Below the pieces are notes generated by a model, which did not search any database, was not told the origin of the DNA, and saw only the letters and a list, made by a program, of their open reading frames with translations. The translations under genes and the position numbers were made by a program. A stretch of 64,000 bases of DNA from Polynucleobacter sp. MG-6-Vaara-E2 (GTDB taxonomy: Bacteria; Pseudomonadota; Gammaproteobacteria; Burkholderiales; Burkholderiaceae). This document shows positions 41,797 to 51,045 of this stretch, piece after piece (the stretch's first letter is position 1; each line of letters opens with the position of its first letter). Location of the stretch: positions 1,443,847 to 1,507,846 of the forward strand of contig NZ_CP061303.1 of assembly GCF_018687695.1 (NCBI RefSeq), read 5' to 3'.

Positions 41797-43809
41797 ATGA
41801 ATCAAAACGTCATTGATAACGAAACCCAAGAAAAACTAGACGCCTTCATTAAGCAGGAGGAAGGTGATTCAAATGACTACAAAGGCTTATTGGCTAAGTT
41901 CATCACGCTCGTAGCAGTAGGCATGTCTTTGTTTCATTTGTACGCTGCCTACTCTATCGTACCAACTCAAGAACTACGCGTGATTCATGTGGCACTGGTT
42001 TTATTTTTGGTGTTCTTGAGCTTTCCTATTGCCGCGCGCTTTAAAAATCGGCTCATGCCCTGGGATATTGTCTTTGCAGTGGCATCAGTTGCCATTGCGT
42101 ATTACATCCTTAGTGGCGGCGATGATTTCATGGACAGAAATACCGCCCCGAACACAACCGATGTCATGGTAGGTATTGGGTTAATTCTTCTTATTTTAGA
42201 AAGTGTCCGTAGAACTAACGGCATGATCTTGGTAACGGTCACTGTATTGTTTTTGCTATACGCCCTATTCGGCAATCATCTGCCTGCACCCTGGACACAC
42301 AAAGGCTATGATCTTGATCGCTTAGTGGGTTACATGTACATGACCCTAGAGGGTATTTATGGCACCGCAGTCGATGTCTCTGCAACCCTCATTATTCTCT
42401 TCACCATCTTCGGTGCATTTTTACAGTTCACTGGTGCCGGTAAATTCTTTATCGATTTTTCTTTTGCAGCGATGGGTGGTAAATCTTCTGGTGTTGGCAG
42501 AACGATTGTGATGTCCTCCTTCCTCTTGGGGGGCCCATCAGGCTCAGGTGTAGCCACTACTGTCACCGTCGGCTCAGTTGCTGCGCCCATGCTTGAAAAA
42601 GTGGGTTACGAAAAAAATGCAGCGGGTGGACTATTGGCAGCCGGTGGATTAGGCGCCATTATTTCACCGCCTGTATTGGGTGCGGCCGCATTCTTGATTG
42701 CCGACTTTCTCAAGATCTCCTATTTAGATGTGCTCTTAATGGCAAGTATTCCAACCATCTTGTTCTACCTTGGTTTATTTGTCATGGTAGAAATCGATGT
42801 GCGCAAGTACAACATGAAGAGCATTCATTTTGAATCTGCCGAGACTGCCTGGCAGTTAACGAAGAAATATTGGTTCCACTTCTTCTCACTCATCTCTATT
42901 GTGGTGTTCATGCTCATGGGCTTTTCACCAGTCATGTCTGTATTCTGGGCAACTGTAGTTTCTGCCCTATCCAGCATGCTCCGAGAAGATACCGCCATTA
43001 TTCCTTGGGCTTGGTTTAAAGGCAAAGAGCCAATTCTTTCAGGTCTGTATAACTCAAACCTCACTAAAGCACTTGCTTCAGGCTCTACGGGTGTTCTAGC
43101 AATTGCAGCTACTTGTGCAGGCGCTGGCTTAATCGTGGGTACAGTTACCCTCACTGGCCTTGGTCTCAAATTTAGCTCGATTGTGATTCAGTATGCAGGT
43201 GGCTCTCTATTGCTTACCACCATCTTTACTGCGCTTGTAGTATGGGTGGTAGGTCTTGCAGTACCAGTGACAGCCTCCTACATTATTTGCGCAGTGATCG
43301 CTGCACCAGCTTTGATTAACCTGGGTGTACCAGCGTTTGCCGCACATATGTTTATCTTCTACTACGCTGTTCTCTCTGAGGTATCTCCTCCTACTGCGCT
43401 ATCACCATTTGCTGCTGCTGCGATCTGCAAAGGCAACCCCTATAAAACTACCTTGCAAACCTGGAAGTATGTTGCGCCTGCAATCCTTGTTCCTTTCATG
43501 TTCGTGTTAGATAAATCTGGTGTGAGTTTATTGCTTATGGGCTCAACCGATGCGCTTGAGCAGGCAGACTGGCTACAAATTGCCTGGGTCTCGTTTACTG
43601 CAGTCGTTGGCATCATTTGCTTGGCTGGTGGTCTTCAAGGCTGGTTTATCGAGAAGACCAAGGTGTTTGAGCGCATCATTATGGTGATCTCTGGTGTTGC
43701 GCTAGCTTACCCATCTACTGAAGCAGACTTGATTGGTTTTGTGGGCTTTGCCTTGGTATTGGTAACTCAAACTATTGCCCACTTCAAATTACACCCCAGA
43801 TCAACATAA
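41797..43809 (+). CDS. TRAP transporter permease, fused 4TM/12TM (TAXI-type, DctQM fusion)
   Basis: 670 aa, with a cytoplasmic N-terminus then many membrane helices. The small-subunit-like part is near 30-150, and the large DctM part contains GPSGSGVATTVTVGSVAAPMLEKVGYEK, LLAAGGLGAIISPPVLGAAAFLIAD and a second GVPAFAAHMFIFYYAVLSEVSPPTALSPFAAAAI, which are family signatures of sodium-binding hairpins. It is the only permease in this block and pairs with the TAXI protein upstream. Energised by Na+ gradient in characterised members. Confidence 0.95.
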   Translation: MNQNVIDNETQEKLDAFIKQEEGDSNDYKGLLAKFITLVAVGMSLFHLYAAYSIVPTQELRVIHVALVLFLVFLSFPIAARFKNRLMPWDIVFAVASVAIAYYILSGGDDFMDRNTAPNTTDVMVGIGLILLILESVRRTNGMILVTVTVLFLLYALFGNHLPAPWTHKGYDLDRLVGYMYMTLEGIYGTAVDVSATLIILFTIFGAFLQFTGAGKFFIDFSFAAMGGKSSGVGRTIVMSSFLLGGPSGSGVATTVTVGSVAAPMLEKVGYEKNAAGGLLAAGGLGAIISPPVLGAAAFLIADFLKISYLDVLLMASIPTILFYLGLFVMVEIDVRKYNMKSIHFESAETAWQLTKKYWFHFFSLISIVVFMLMGFSPVMSVFWATVVSALSSMLREDTAIIPWAWFKGKEPILSGLYNSNLTKALASGSTGVLAIAATCAGAGLIVGTVTLTGLGLKFSSIVIQYAGGSLLLTTIFTALVVWVVGLAVPVTASYIICAVIAAPALINLGVPAFAAHMFIFYYAVLSEVSPPTALSPFAAAAICKGNPYKTTLQTWKYVAPAILVPFMFVLDKSGVSLLLMGSTDALEQADWLQIAWVSFTAVVGIICLAGGLQGWFIEKTKVFERIIMVISGVALAYPSTEADLIGFVGFALVLVTQTIAHFKLHPRST

Positions 43810-43836
43810 GTTTTTGGTGATTAAGGTATTAGAAGC

Positions 43837-43869
43837 AAATCAGCCCGCTATTGCGGGCTGATTTTTTTA
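43837..43869 (+). terminator. Terminator of the TRAP operon
   Basis: AAATCAGCCCGC and GCGGGCTGATTT form a 12-bp stem with a TATT loop, followed by a T-run, 27 nt after the permease stop. It sits between convergent genes, but the T-run is strong only on the plus strand. Confidence 0.92.
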
Positions 43870-43882
43870 GAGTGTAGAAGAT

Positions 43883-45016
43883 TTAAGCAATCTTAGTCCA
43901 TGGAGTTTTGCCAGCATATTTCTTAATGGCTGACTCATCAAACTCAAAGCCTAGTCCTGGAGTTTTATGCAAAATCAAATCTCCGTTTTTAAAAGTGAGT
44001 TGCTTATTGATCAATCTACGGAAATTGAGAACCTGATCATCTAGAAAGAATTCCACGAAGCGAGCATTGGGAGTTGCTGCCACCAGCGGTGCATGCAAGT
44101 CATGCATCCAATGCGGGCAAACCGTAATGCCCTTTAAATCTGCATAAGCAGAGATACGGCGCCACTCAGTAATGCCACCACATACCGCAGCATCAGATTG
44201 CAAAATGGCTGCACCACCTGCGTCGATTAACTCCCTAAAACGCCAACGACCTGTTTCCATCTCGCCAGTAGCAACATTAATCTTGGTTTGACGCGCTAAG
44301 GCTGCATGAAGGTCGATCGCATCTGGTGAAAAAGGCTCCTCAATCCAGTATGGGTTGTAAGCCTCAAAGCGCCTGACATACTCCAGCGCTGTTGGCAGAT
44401 CTCGCCAGGCATTATTGGCATCCAATGTTAATAAGATATCGTCACCAATCGCTTTGCGGGCTGCTTTGACGCGATCCTCTTCCTCTGAGGGAGATAGACG
44501 CCCTACTTTCATCTTGACCGCCTTAAAGCCCTGCTTTACGTAAGATTCCATTTCCTTACCAAGCTTGGCTGGAGTCTTACCATCCAAGTAATAACCGCCA
44601 CTGGCATATGCAGGCACACGATCGTCCACTACAGACCCCAGATACTGGTGCAAAGGTAAACCTACAGCGCGAGCATTTAAATCCCAAAGCGCTGTGTCCA
44701 AAATTGAAATGCCACGCATCACAGCGCCAGTTCGACCCTGCAAAATGGATTCGTTATACATCTCCATCCAGAGACCTTCACTGCGATGGCTATTCTGGCC
44801 AATTAACTTGGGCGCTAACAATTGCTGAACAGCAATTTTGGCAATATCACCACCAGCACTGCCAACATAACAAAAACCAATACCCTCATTACCATCTTTG
44901 CCGCGCACTTTAACCAAACAATAGTGGCGCTCAGTTACAGTACGTGTTGAAAATGAAGTGACTTTATCCAGGGGTACGGCGACTGACGCGACTTGCAAAG
45001 ACTCGATGATTGGCAT
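43883..45016 (-). CDS. Mandelate racemase/muconate-lactonizing-family (enolase superfamily) enzyme
   Basis: 377 aa. The catalytic KxK pair is FKAVKMKVG (Lys168, Lys170). The metal ligands are in LTLDANNAW (Asp199), WIEEP (Glu226) and VATGEME (Glu252), and a Asp-His dyad is expected at QSDAAVCGG (Asp275) and CPHWMHD (His302). This is the mandelate-racemase-subgroup layout used by sugar-acid dehydratases and racemases. It converges with the TRAP operon. It could dehydrate an aldonic or hydroxy acid to a 2-keto-3-deoxy acid for the DapA-like enzyme. Confidence 0.9.
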   Translation of the reverse strand: MPIIESLQVASVAVPLDKVTSFSTRTVTERHYCLVKVRGKDGNEGIGFCYVGSAGGDIAKIAVQQLLAPKLIGQNSHRSEGLWMEMYNESILQGRTGAVMRGISILDTALWDLNARAVGLPLHQYLGSVVDDRVPAYASGGYYLDGKTPAKLGKEMESYVKQGFKAVKMKVGRLSPSEEEDRVKAARKAIGDDILLTLDANNAWRDLPTALEYVRRFEAYNPYWIEEPFSPDAIDLHAALARQTKINVATGEMETGRWRFRELIDAGGAAILQSDAAVCGGITEWRRISAYADLKGITVCPHWMHDLHAPLVAATPNARFVEFFLDDQVLNFRRLINKQLTFKNGDLILHKTPGLGFEFDESAIKKYAGKTPWTKIA

Positions 45017-45146
45017 CTGAACTCCTTAATGAAAAAAATATTGTAGCTAGTAATGAAATACTCAGTTTGAGCCTGTTGTAGGGTTAATTTATTGCGGCAC
45101 AACAAAATTCCCCGGGTCATAACTCACATTATTAGATAATTGTGAG
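45017..45146. other. Divergent spacer between enolase-family gene and M23 gene
   Basis: This 130-bp AT-rich spacer presumably holds the promoters of both divergent genes. No convincing -35/-10 pair or operator could be fixed by eye. Confidence 0.3.
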
Positions 45147-46592
45147 GTGAATAAAAAAGTGACCGTTTATCACCGCCTCATGGATGGGGCGGCACTCCTC
45201 CTGGGAAGCAGTTTACTCAGCCTGATTCTAGGATTGAGCGCTGCAGCGCATGCCCAAACAAATAAGACTCAGCAGGCTAATCAAAGCCGAACAAAGGTGT
45301 ACGTCCAAAACACAAAACAAATAGGGTTCAAGGATAAATCTGCGGGGTCTGGCTCAAAGACCAACAGTATGAGCTTAAATCCCTCGCTCTTTCAGAAAAA
45401 AAATCCCAGCGAGCTCATGCTTGATAGCGATGCCAACCTAGACTATCGAGTCATACAAGGTTGTCTTCGACGAAGCTTTAACGAAAATAATTTACCCTCC
45501 AGTATTGGCATTGATAATCGCCAATTTTCTGAATTCTTCAAAAGTCAGACGAAAAGCTTCTTTGACAAGGTGCGTGGTGACTGTATTCCATATGCCGTTG
45601 CCTTCACTACCCGCAATCGCTTTGACTCGCTAAGCATCATGAATGGTCCAATCCAAGACAGTAAAACAGAAATTTGGACATTCACCCCATCCGCTTTTGG
45701 CGGCTTCTTAGTGCAGCAAGACTTTTTAAGAAACGAATCTAAAAATCTCACTGAAATACGTGTTCCCTTAAAAGAGGTTTTATATGATCCACGTAAATTG
45801 GGTGATAAATTACCTGTGGAGTTAGTTTGGGAACTCAACTCCATCATCAAACAGATCTATCCTGAAGATAACAACTCCCTCGAAAACACTAATAGTATCG
45901 TGCGCCTGATTGTTGATTTTGGTGATCGAGAAAGATGGGCGCAGATATGGGCTGCAGAGATTATTGATCCAGCTAATAAGGAGGTATTTGCCAGTGCTTT
46001 TTGGGTAGAACGCAGCGATATCCCCGGTGGTTTCTTTACTGGTAGCGGCGAATCTTTAGAGCGATCTTTTTGGACAAACCCATTAAGCTATCGACGCATC
46101 TCACGTGGCGTAGGGATGGTTCGCGCTGGCAGCCCGAAACGCCCCAAAAATAATATGGCAGTAACTCAACCCACCCCTACCAAACAACGCTATCGGGCTC
46201 ATATGGGTATTGACTATGCCGCTCCTGTAGGCACCCCAATCTTTAGCGTAGCCAATGGTAGAGTAGTTCATCAAGGATTTAGCGGCGCCTTTGGTAATTT
46301 GATTGTTCTTGAACATCCAGGCGGATATCACACCTACTATGCACATTTAAGTAATTACAACTCCGAACTTGAAGTGGGCAATGAAGTTCGTCGTGGTCTT
46401 GAAATTGGCTATGTTGGAACTACCGGTCGATCAACTGGCCCCCATCTGCATTTTGAGTTGAGAAAAGATGGTATTTATGTTGACCCCTATGCATCAAAAA
46501 CACAACTCGATCTATGGTCAATGCGTGACAATGAAAGTGGGCAGCTAACCCGCGAGATATTGTTACTCGGCAGTCCAATTACGCGCCAATAA
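45147..46592 (+). CDS. M23-family (LytM) peptidoglycan endopeptidase
   Basis: 481 aa. Signal peptide or membrane anchor to about residue 37 (SAAAHAQ). A long N-terminal region of about 300 residues has no recognised domain and may be the inhibitory or substrate-guiding part. The C-terminal M23 domain has zinc motifs HMGIDYAAPVGTP and GPHLHFELRKDG. It cleaves cell-wall cross-bridges in the periplasm. The start is uncertain: GTG at 45147 abuts its GAGG, and GTG 45159 and ATG 45180 are alternatives. A terminator follows. Confidence 0.9.
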   Translation: MNKKVTVYHRLMDGAALLLGSSLLSLILGLSAAAHAQTNKTQQANQSRTKVYVQNTKQIGFKDKSAGSGSKTNSMSLNPSLFQKKNPSELMLDSDANLDYRVIQGCLRRSFNENNLPSSIGIDNRQFSEFFKSQTKSFFDKVRGDCIPYAVAFTTRNRFDSLSIMNGPIQDSKTEIWTFTPSAFGGFLVQQDFLRNESKNLTEIRVPLKEVLYDPRKLGDKLPVELVWELNSIIKQIYPEDNNSLENTNSIVRLIVDFGDRERWAQIWAAEIIDPANKEVFASAFWVERSDIPGGFFTGSGESLERSFWTNPLSYRRISRGVGMVRAGSPKRPKNNMAVTQPTPTKQRYRAHMGIDYAAPVGTPIFSVANGRVVHQGFSGAFGNLIVLEHPGGYHTYYAHLSNYNSELEVGNEVRRGLEIGYVGTTGRSTGPHLHFELRKDGIYVDPYASKTQLDLWSMRDNESGQLTREILLLGSPITRQ

Positions 46593-46610
46593 ATCAAGCA
46601 GCATAAAACA

Positions 46611-46641
46611 AATGGGGTCCTGATGGACCCCATTGTATTTT
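46611..46641 (+). terminator. Terminator between M23 gene and universal stress gene
   Basis: AATGGGGTCC and GGACCCCATT form a perfect 10-bp stem with a TGAT loop, followed by GTATTTTT, 18 nt after the M23 stop. The convergent minus-strand gene ends 17 nt further on, and the sequence on its side is also T-rich, so it may serve both. Confidence 0.85.
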
Positions 46642-46657
46642 TCTAACTTGGTGAAGC

Positions 46658-47098
46658 TTAACCAAGTACTAAAACTGGTAATTTGGAATGCACGATAACT
46701 TCATGTGTTTCGCTACCCAACAAAACGCCACTAATTCCTGTGCGTTTATGGGAAGCCATTACGATCACATCCGCCTTAGCTTTTTTAGCGCCATCCAAAA
46801 TACCTTCAGCAAGGTTTGTATTGGAGATATGCAGTGATTTTGCTTTGATACTAGAGCCTAGTGCAGTAACCGCTGTTTTGAATACATCTTTTGCGTAAGC
46901 GTCACAAGCGCTTTTATGTTCTTTAGCAGATAAACCATAGCCCATAGTGCTATCGGAGTAGACCAAAGGCGGTAACGGGTCAGAAACATAAACTAGTGTT
47001 ACAGCCGCACCATCCGCCTTTGCAAGCTCAGCAACCTTTTTTAAAGACTTTTTGCTGACATCTGAACCGTCAACCGGCACCAATAAATGCTTAAACAT
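46658..47098 (-). CDS. Universal stress protein (UspA family)
   Basis: 146-aa single-domain Usp. N-terminal FKHLLVPVDGSDVSKKSL, and the C-terminal ATP-binding motif ASHKRTGISGVLLGSETHEVIVHS matching G-2x-G-9x-G(S/T). ATG at 47098 has a strong SD (GGGGG, 6 nt spacing); a TTG two codons upstream is less likely. Such proteins respond to starvation and oxygen limitation. It diverges from the DUF2177 gene across an 88-bp spacer. Confidence 0.92.
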   Translation of the reverse strand: MFKHLLVPVDGSDVSKKSLKKVAELAKADGAAVTLVYVSDPLPPLVYSDSTMGYGLSAKEHKSACDAYAKDVFKTAVTALGSSIKAKSLHISNTNLAEGILDGAKKAKADVIVMASHKRTGISGVLLGSETHEVIVHSKLPVLVLG

Positions 47099-47186
47099 AA
47101 TCAACCCCCTTTAAATTAAACTACTGATTCACTCTTTCCATCATAATGCTTATTATTGACCTATAAAAGCTCAAAGGGTAACTTAA

Positions 47187-47588
47187 TTGCTCAAGTATTT
47201 AGGGATCTACTTTTCTTTTTTAATCACCCTGATTGCGGTGGATTTAGTCTGGCTTTTAGGGATCGCAAAGAATCTATATCGTGACGAGATGGGTGATTTG
47301 ATGGCCAGTGAACCCAAGCTATTAGCAGGCTTAGCTTTTTATCTCATTTATGCCCTAGGCGTCTGTATTTTTGTCATCGCGCCAGCACTTTCTAAACAGT
47401 CTTTGATACATGCACTGCAATATGGCGCTTTGTTTGGATTGGTTTGCTATATGACTTATGACTTAACTAATCTGGCAGTGATTCGAGACTTCCCCACCAA
47501 ACTTGCTTTCGTAGATATTGCCTGGGGTTCACTCGTAACGGCATTCTCTGCAGGATTTGCCTACTGGATAGGCGATCGACTTTCTTGA
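47187..47588 (+). CDS. DUF2177-family membrane protein
   Basis: 133-aa protein with four hydrophobic helices. Characteristic: AVDLVWLLGIAKNLYRDEMGDLM, GALFGLVCYMTYDLTNLAVIRDFP and VDIAWGSLVTAFSAGFAYW, matching the uncharacterised DUF2177 family. It starts at TTG 47187 with AAAGGG 8 nt upstream. It lies 7 nt before the SulP permease gene, so it is probably co-transcribed with it. Function unknown. Confidence 0.85.
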   Translation: MLKYLGIYFSFLITLIAVDLVWLLGIAKNLYRDEMGDLMASEPKLLAGLAFYLIYALGVCIFVIAPALSKQSLIHALQYGALFGLVCYMTYDLTNLAVIRDFPTKLAFVDIAWGSLVTAFSAGFAYWIGDRLS

Positions 47589-47595
47589 AATCCTG

Positions 47596-49224
47596 ATGTT
47601 TTTTCACCCCAGAATCCTCGACTCTTTTCAGGGTTATAACCGCACCCTATTTACCAAAGATGTTTTAGCTGGCCTTACTGTTGGCGTCGTAGCGCTCCCG
47701 CTGGCGATGGCATTTGCAATTGCGAGTGGATTAAAACCTGAAGCCGGGATTTTTACTGCCATCATCGCCGGCGGACTTATCTCATTACTGGGCGGCAGTC
47801 GTGTGCAAATCGGTGGCCCAGCTGGCGCCTTTATTGTCATTGTATATGGCATCGTCGAGCGATATGGTGTTCCTAACCTTTTATTAGCCACCGCAATGTC
47901 TGGCGTATTTCTGTTACTGATGGGCATACTCAGACTCGGAACCCTAGTGAGATTCATTCCAATTGCCGTCATCATTGGATTTACTAACGGTATCGCAGTT
48001 CTCATTGGGCTATCTCAAGTCAAATATTTTTTTGGTTTATCCATTGAGAAAATGCCTGCTCAGTTTTTTCAATCTATTGGGGCACTTTATAACGCTGCAG
48101 ATACATTTAATTCTGCTGCGCTCTGCATAGCCTGCGGCAGCTTAGCCATCATCATTATCTGGAAGATGATTCAGAAACATTTGGGCTGGCTCAGTCACTT
48201 GCCGGGAACGGTTGTGGCAATGGTGGTAGCCACCATCATTACGGGCCTATTGAGCCTGCCGATCGACACTATAGGTAGCCGATTTGGCGGCATTCCCTCT
48301 AGCCTGCCACATTTTGAGTGGATACCCATAAGTTGGGGTACTGCGCAATTTATGGTCACCCCCGCATTAACTCTGGCCCTATTGGGTGCAATTGAATCTT
48401 TACTATGCGCTCGTATTGCTGATGGATTAATTCACGATCGTCACGAATCTAACCAAGAGCTCATTGCGCAAGGGATTGCAAACTTAGCAATCCCATTTTT
48501 TGGTGGCATGCCTGCAACCGGCACGATTGCGCGCACCGTGACCAATATCGAAAGCGGTGGCACCACTCCAATTGCAGGGATCGTGCACGCACTCACTCTA
48601 TTACTGGTTGTCCTATTTGCAGCGCCTCTAGCAAAAGATATTCCCTTAGCAAGTTTGGCGGCCATCTTAATGTATGTTGCCTGGAATATGGGTGAATGGA
48701 AAAAATTTGTAGACTTAAAGCAGTTCCGCCTGCCCTATCAACTCACCATCATGAGTGTATTTTTACTCACTGTCATTTTGGATCTGACGATTGCAGTACA
48801 AGTAGGACTGCTGTTTGCATTTATTACCTTTATCTATCGCATCTCCAGCCTATCTCGTTGTGAATTGGCTGATACCGATCACTTTCCGCAACTAGAAAAC
48901 CATCAAGGCCGTATTGATGCTTACCGTATTTATGGCGCCATCTTTTTTGGGGCTGTGAAACTTCTAGAAAAAATTGAAGTGAAACTACCGTCACAAGTAC
49001 TGCTCATTGATCTCAAGAATGTGATCTATGTGGATACCTCTGGAATGGAAACGATTACTGAATTAGCGTATCTTTGCAAAGTTCGCAATATTAAATTGAT
49101 TATTTGTGGTTTAGATCATCAGCCATATGAGATGGCCCAGCGTAGCGGCTTCTTGCAAACAATACCGCCAGATTGCTTATATCCTGATCTACCTTCTGGC
49201 GTTGCAGCAGCGACAGGGCATTAA
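47596..49224 (+). CDS. SulP-family inorganic anion permease with STAS domain
   Basis: 542 aa. Membrane core with the SulP signatures GLTVGVVALPLAMAFAIASGLKPEAGIFTAIIAG and GGSRVQIGGPAGAFIVIV, then GMPATGTIARTVTNIESGGTTP. The C-terminal STAS domain (about 440-540) has LLIDLKNVIYVDTSGMETI. Members carry sulfate, bicarbonate or dicarboxylates, and substrate cannot be resolved here. It overlaps the convergent TauE/SafE-like gene by 4 nt at the stop codons. Confidence 0.93.
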   Translation: MFFHPRILDSFQGYNRTLFTKDVLAGLTVGVVALPLAMAFAIASGLKPEAGIFTAIIAGGLISLLGGSRVQIGGPAGAFIVIVYGIVERYGVPNLLLATAMSGVFLLLMGILRLGTLVRFIPIAVIIGFTNGIAVLIGLSQVKYFFGLSIEKMPAQFFQSIGALYNAADTFNSAALCIACGSLAIIIIWKMIQKHLGWLSHLPGTVVAMVVATIITGLLSLPIDTIGSRFGGIPSSLPHFEWIPISWGTAQFMVTPALTLALLGAIESLLCARIADGLIHDRHESNQELIAQGIANLAIPFFGGMPATGTIARTVTNIESGGTTPIAGIVHALTLLLVVLFAAPLAKDIPLASLAAILMYVAWNMGEWKKFVDLKQFRLPYQLTIMSVFLLTVILDLTIAVQVGLLFAFITFIYRISSLSRCELADTDHFPQLENHQGRIDAYRIYGAIFFGAVKLLEKIEVKLPSQVLLIDLKNVIYVDTSGMETITELAYLCKVRNIKLIICGLDHQPYEMAQRSGFLQTIPPDCLYPDLPSGVAAATGH

Positions 49225-49940
49225 GTAATACAGAAACCGCCCTTAAGTAAGGCTTCAGGCAAAATCCAGGCGCGATACAAGCCAAAACCACCACCAAAAA
49301 ATAGTAGTAAGGCAGCAAAGTAACGCACCCATACATACTGCGCAAATTGAGTCAATGCCGCTGAAAATTTAGAAATCAATAATAAGTTAGGTAAGGTTCC
49401 TAGACCAAATACCAACATGAATGCTGCTCCAGTAAAGACGTCACCTGATAAAAAAGCTAAGGGCAAAACGCTGTATACCAAACCACATGGCACTAGACCC
49501 CATAACATGCCACTAAACCAGCGAGAGGGTCCATTAGCAAAACGACCTAAATATTTTGCCCAATAACTTGCGATCTGGGTACTTAACCATCTTCCACCCA
49601 GTCGACTCTCTGACTTACCAAGACCTAGCAAGCGAAGGCTCATAAAAATCAATAGCAAAGAAGTCATTACAAATAAGAATCTCTGGATTGGTAGAAAGCT
49701 TTGTTGCCAAACGACTACTCCTACCCATGCCGCAAAGGCACCCAAAATGACATAGGTCGTGATTCGACCTAAATGCATGATGATTTGCAGGTAAAAGAGT
49801 TCAGATTTAGCTCTTAGAGGACTCTCTAGGGCTACTGGACGCTCTATAGCTGCAGCGATCCCACCACACATCAAAGCGCAGTGCCAGCCACTCACTAAAG
49901 CGCCCAAGAAAACCGCTAGAAGGAGGCTGATGGTTAACAT
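49221..49940 (-). CDS. Sulfite exporter TauE/SafE family (UreH-like) membrane protein
   Basis: 239-aa protein with about six helices. N-terminal FLGALVSGWHCALMCGGIAAA with a His-Cys...Met-Cys-Gly pattern suggests metal handling, and RFANGPSRWFSGMLWGLVPCGLVY with GLGTLPNLL are the family repeats. Homologues are frequent in cbb3-oxidase loci, where copper transport or oxidase assembly has been proposed. It is divergent from fnr and in the same orientation as the cco genes. Specific function inferred. Confidence 0.8.
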   Translation of the reverse strand: MLTISLLLAVFLGALVSGWHCALMCGGIAAAIERPVALESPLRAKSELFYLQIIMHLGRITTYVILGAFAAWVGVVVWQQSFLPIQRFLFVMTSLLLIFMSLRLLGLGKSESRLGGRWLSTQIASYWAKYLGRFANGPSRWFSGMLWGLVPCGLVYSVLPLAFLSGDVFTGAAFMLVFGLGTLPNLLLISKFSAALTQFAQYVWVRYFAALLLFFGGGFGLYRAWILPEALLKGGFCIT

Positions 49941-49967
49941 TTCACTGACTTAATAAGGTGGCAAATG

Positions 49968-49988
49968 GGGTGTTCACCCTAGTAGAAT
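49968..49988 (+). promoter_or_regulatory. Candidate fnr promoter with inverted repeat
   Basis: TAGAAT (49983-49988) is a plausible -10 element 24 nt before the fnr ATG, and GGGTG-TT-CACCC (49968-49979) is a short inverted repeat directly upstream that could bind a regulator. No FNR consensus box is present here. Low confidence, by eye only. Confidence 0.3.
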
Positions 49989-50012
49989 AAACTGTCTGCA
50001 TAATCAATCAAA

Positions 50013-50783
50013 ATGAATTACAAGCCAACCGATACCCCAACAAGCAAATGCTCTGTTTGCGTTCTAGGGCAGTTTTGTCTGCCGGTTGGCCTCACTCCTA
50101 CTGATGTTTCGAAAATTGATTCCTTGGTTCAAGAGCGGGTTCATCTGCAAAAGGGTGAAAGTCTGTATCGCCATGGTGATCCACTAAGCTCGGTATATAG
50201 CGTTCGCTTTGGAACCCTCAAAACAGAGTATTGTCTGCAAGATGGGCGCCAGCAAGTGATTGGCTTTCATCTCCCAGGAGAAATCTTGGGGCTCGACGGC
50301 ATTGGTGATGGTCATTACCAATCAGATGCGCTTGCCCTCGAAGAAAGTGAAGTCTGCATCATTCGTTATGATGCTTTTGAAGATTTAGCACGCCAGATTC
50401 CTGTTTTACAAAATCAATTCCACAAGATCATGAGTCGAGAACTCACTCAGGATCAACGCCATCTTCTCTCATTGGGTACTATGCGTGCTGAAGAGAGATT
50501 GGCGGCATTCCTATTGAGTCTTTCACAACGCCTAGCAGCACGCGGATATCTCAATAATGAATTTGATCTACGTATGAGCCGTGTGGATATTGGTAGCTAT
50601 CTCGGTATTCAAATTGAAACCGTGAGTCGCATGTTGTCACGCTTTGCTGAATCCGGACTCATTCAAATCAAACAACGTCATATCAAACTCATCGATATGA
50701 ATGGCTTGCATGAACTAGCTGGTATCCCCAACCCAGACAGAACAGTCTGCGTCAGTACTGATATTCCCGTAAAGCACGCCTAG
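50013..50783 (+). CDS. fnr: FNR-type oxygen-sensing transcriptional regulator
   Basis: 256-aa Crp/Fnr regulator. The N-terminal iron-sulfur ligands have FNR spacing: Cys13, Cys16 and Cys22 (C-x2-C-x5-C), with Cys115 in SEVCIIRYD as the fourth. The cyclic-nucleotide-like beta-roll spans about 35-125. The HTH recognition helix reads IETVSRMLSRF with Glu202, Ser205 and Arg206, the residues reading TTGAT. The product should activate genes on oxygen loss, and the consensus box before ccoN 6 kb away is an obvious target. Confidence 0.95.
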   Translation: MNYKPTDTPTSKCSVCVLGQFCLPVGLTPTDVSKIDSLVQERVHLQKGESLYRHGDPLSSVYSVRFGTLKTEYCLQDGRQQVIGFHLPGEILGLDGIGDGHYQSDALALEESEVCIIRYDAFEDLARQIPVLQNQFHKIMSRELTQDQRHLLSLGTMRAEERLAAFLLSLSQRLAARGYLNNEFDLRMSRVDIGSYLGIQIETVSRMLSRFAESGLIQIKQRHIKLIDMNGLHELAGIPNPDRTVCVSTDIPVKHA

Positions 50784-50784
50784 C

Positions 50785-51045
50785 TTAAAGCAGGCTGCGA
50801 TCCGTCTCTTTACCCTCTGGGGATTCAATGCCGGGCAAAATATAAGCTGTTAGTGCGCTTGAGACTGCGCAGAATAACCAAATCGCAAAAAATCCAAGGG
50901 TGTAAATACCCTCATCCGAGATATCAGGGTGATGCCCAAAAAATAAGAGGTCTTGTGGATGGATTACTGTAAATAACAAGCCCTCAGCCATGCCAGCTAC
51001 CAAGAAAGAGGGCCAGAGGATCCAAATAAGTAGGCGGTATTTCAT
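50785..51045 (-). CDS. Small membrane protein of the cco operon (86 aa)
   Basis: 86 aa with two predicted membrane helices (about 5-27 and 50-70) and an acidic hydrophilic C-terminus. No family recognised. It overlaps the fixH-like gene by ATGA and ends 1 nt from the convergent fnr stop, so it is the last gene of the ccoNOQPG-fixH unit. Likely an assembly accessory by position only. Confidence 0.7.
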   Translation of the reverse strand: MKYRLLIWILWPSFLVAGMAEGLLFTVIHPQDLLFFGHHPDISDEGIYTLGFFAIWLFCAVSSALTAYILPGIESPEGKETDRSLL

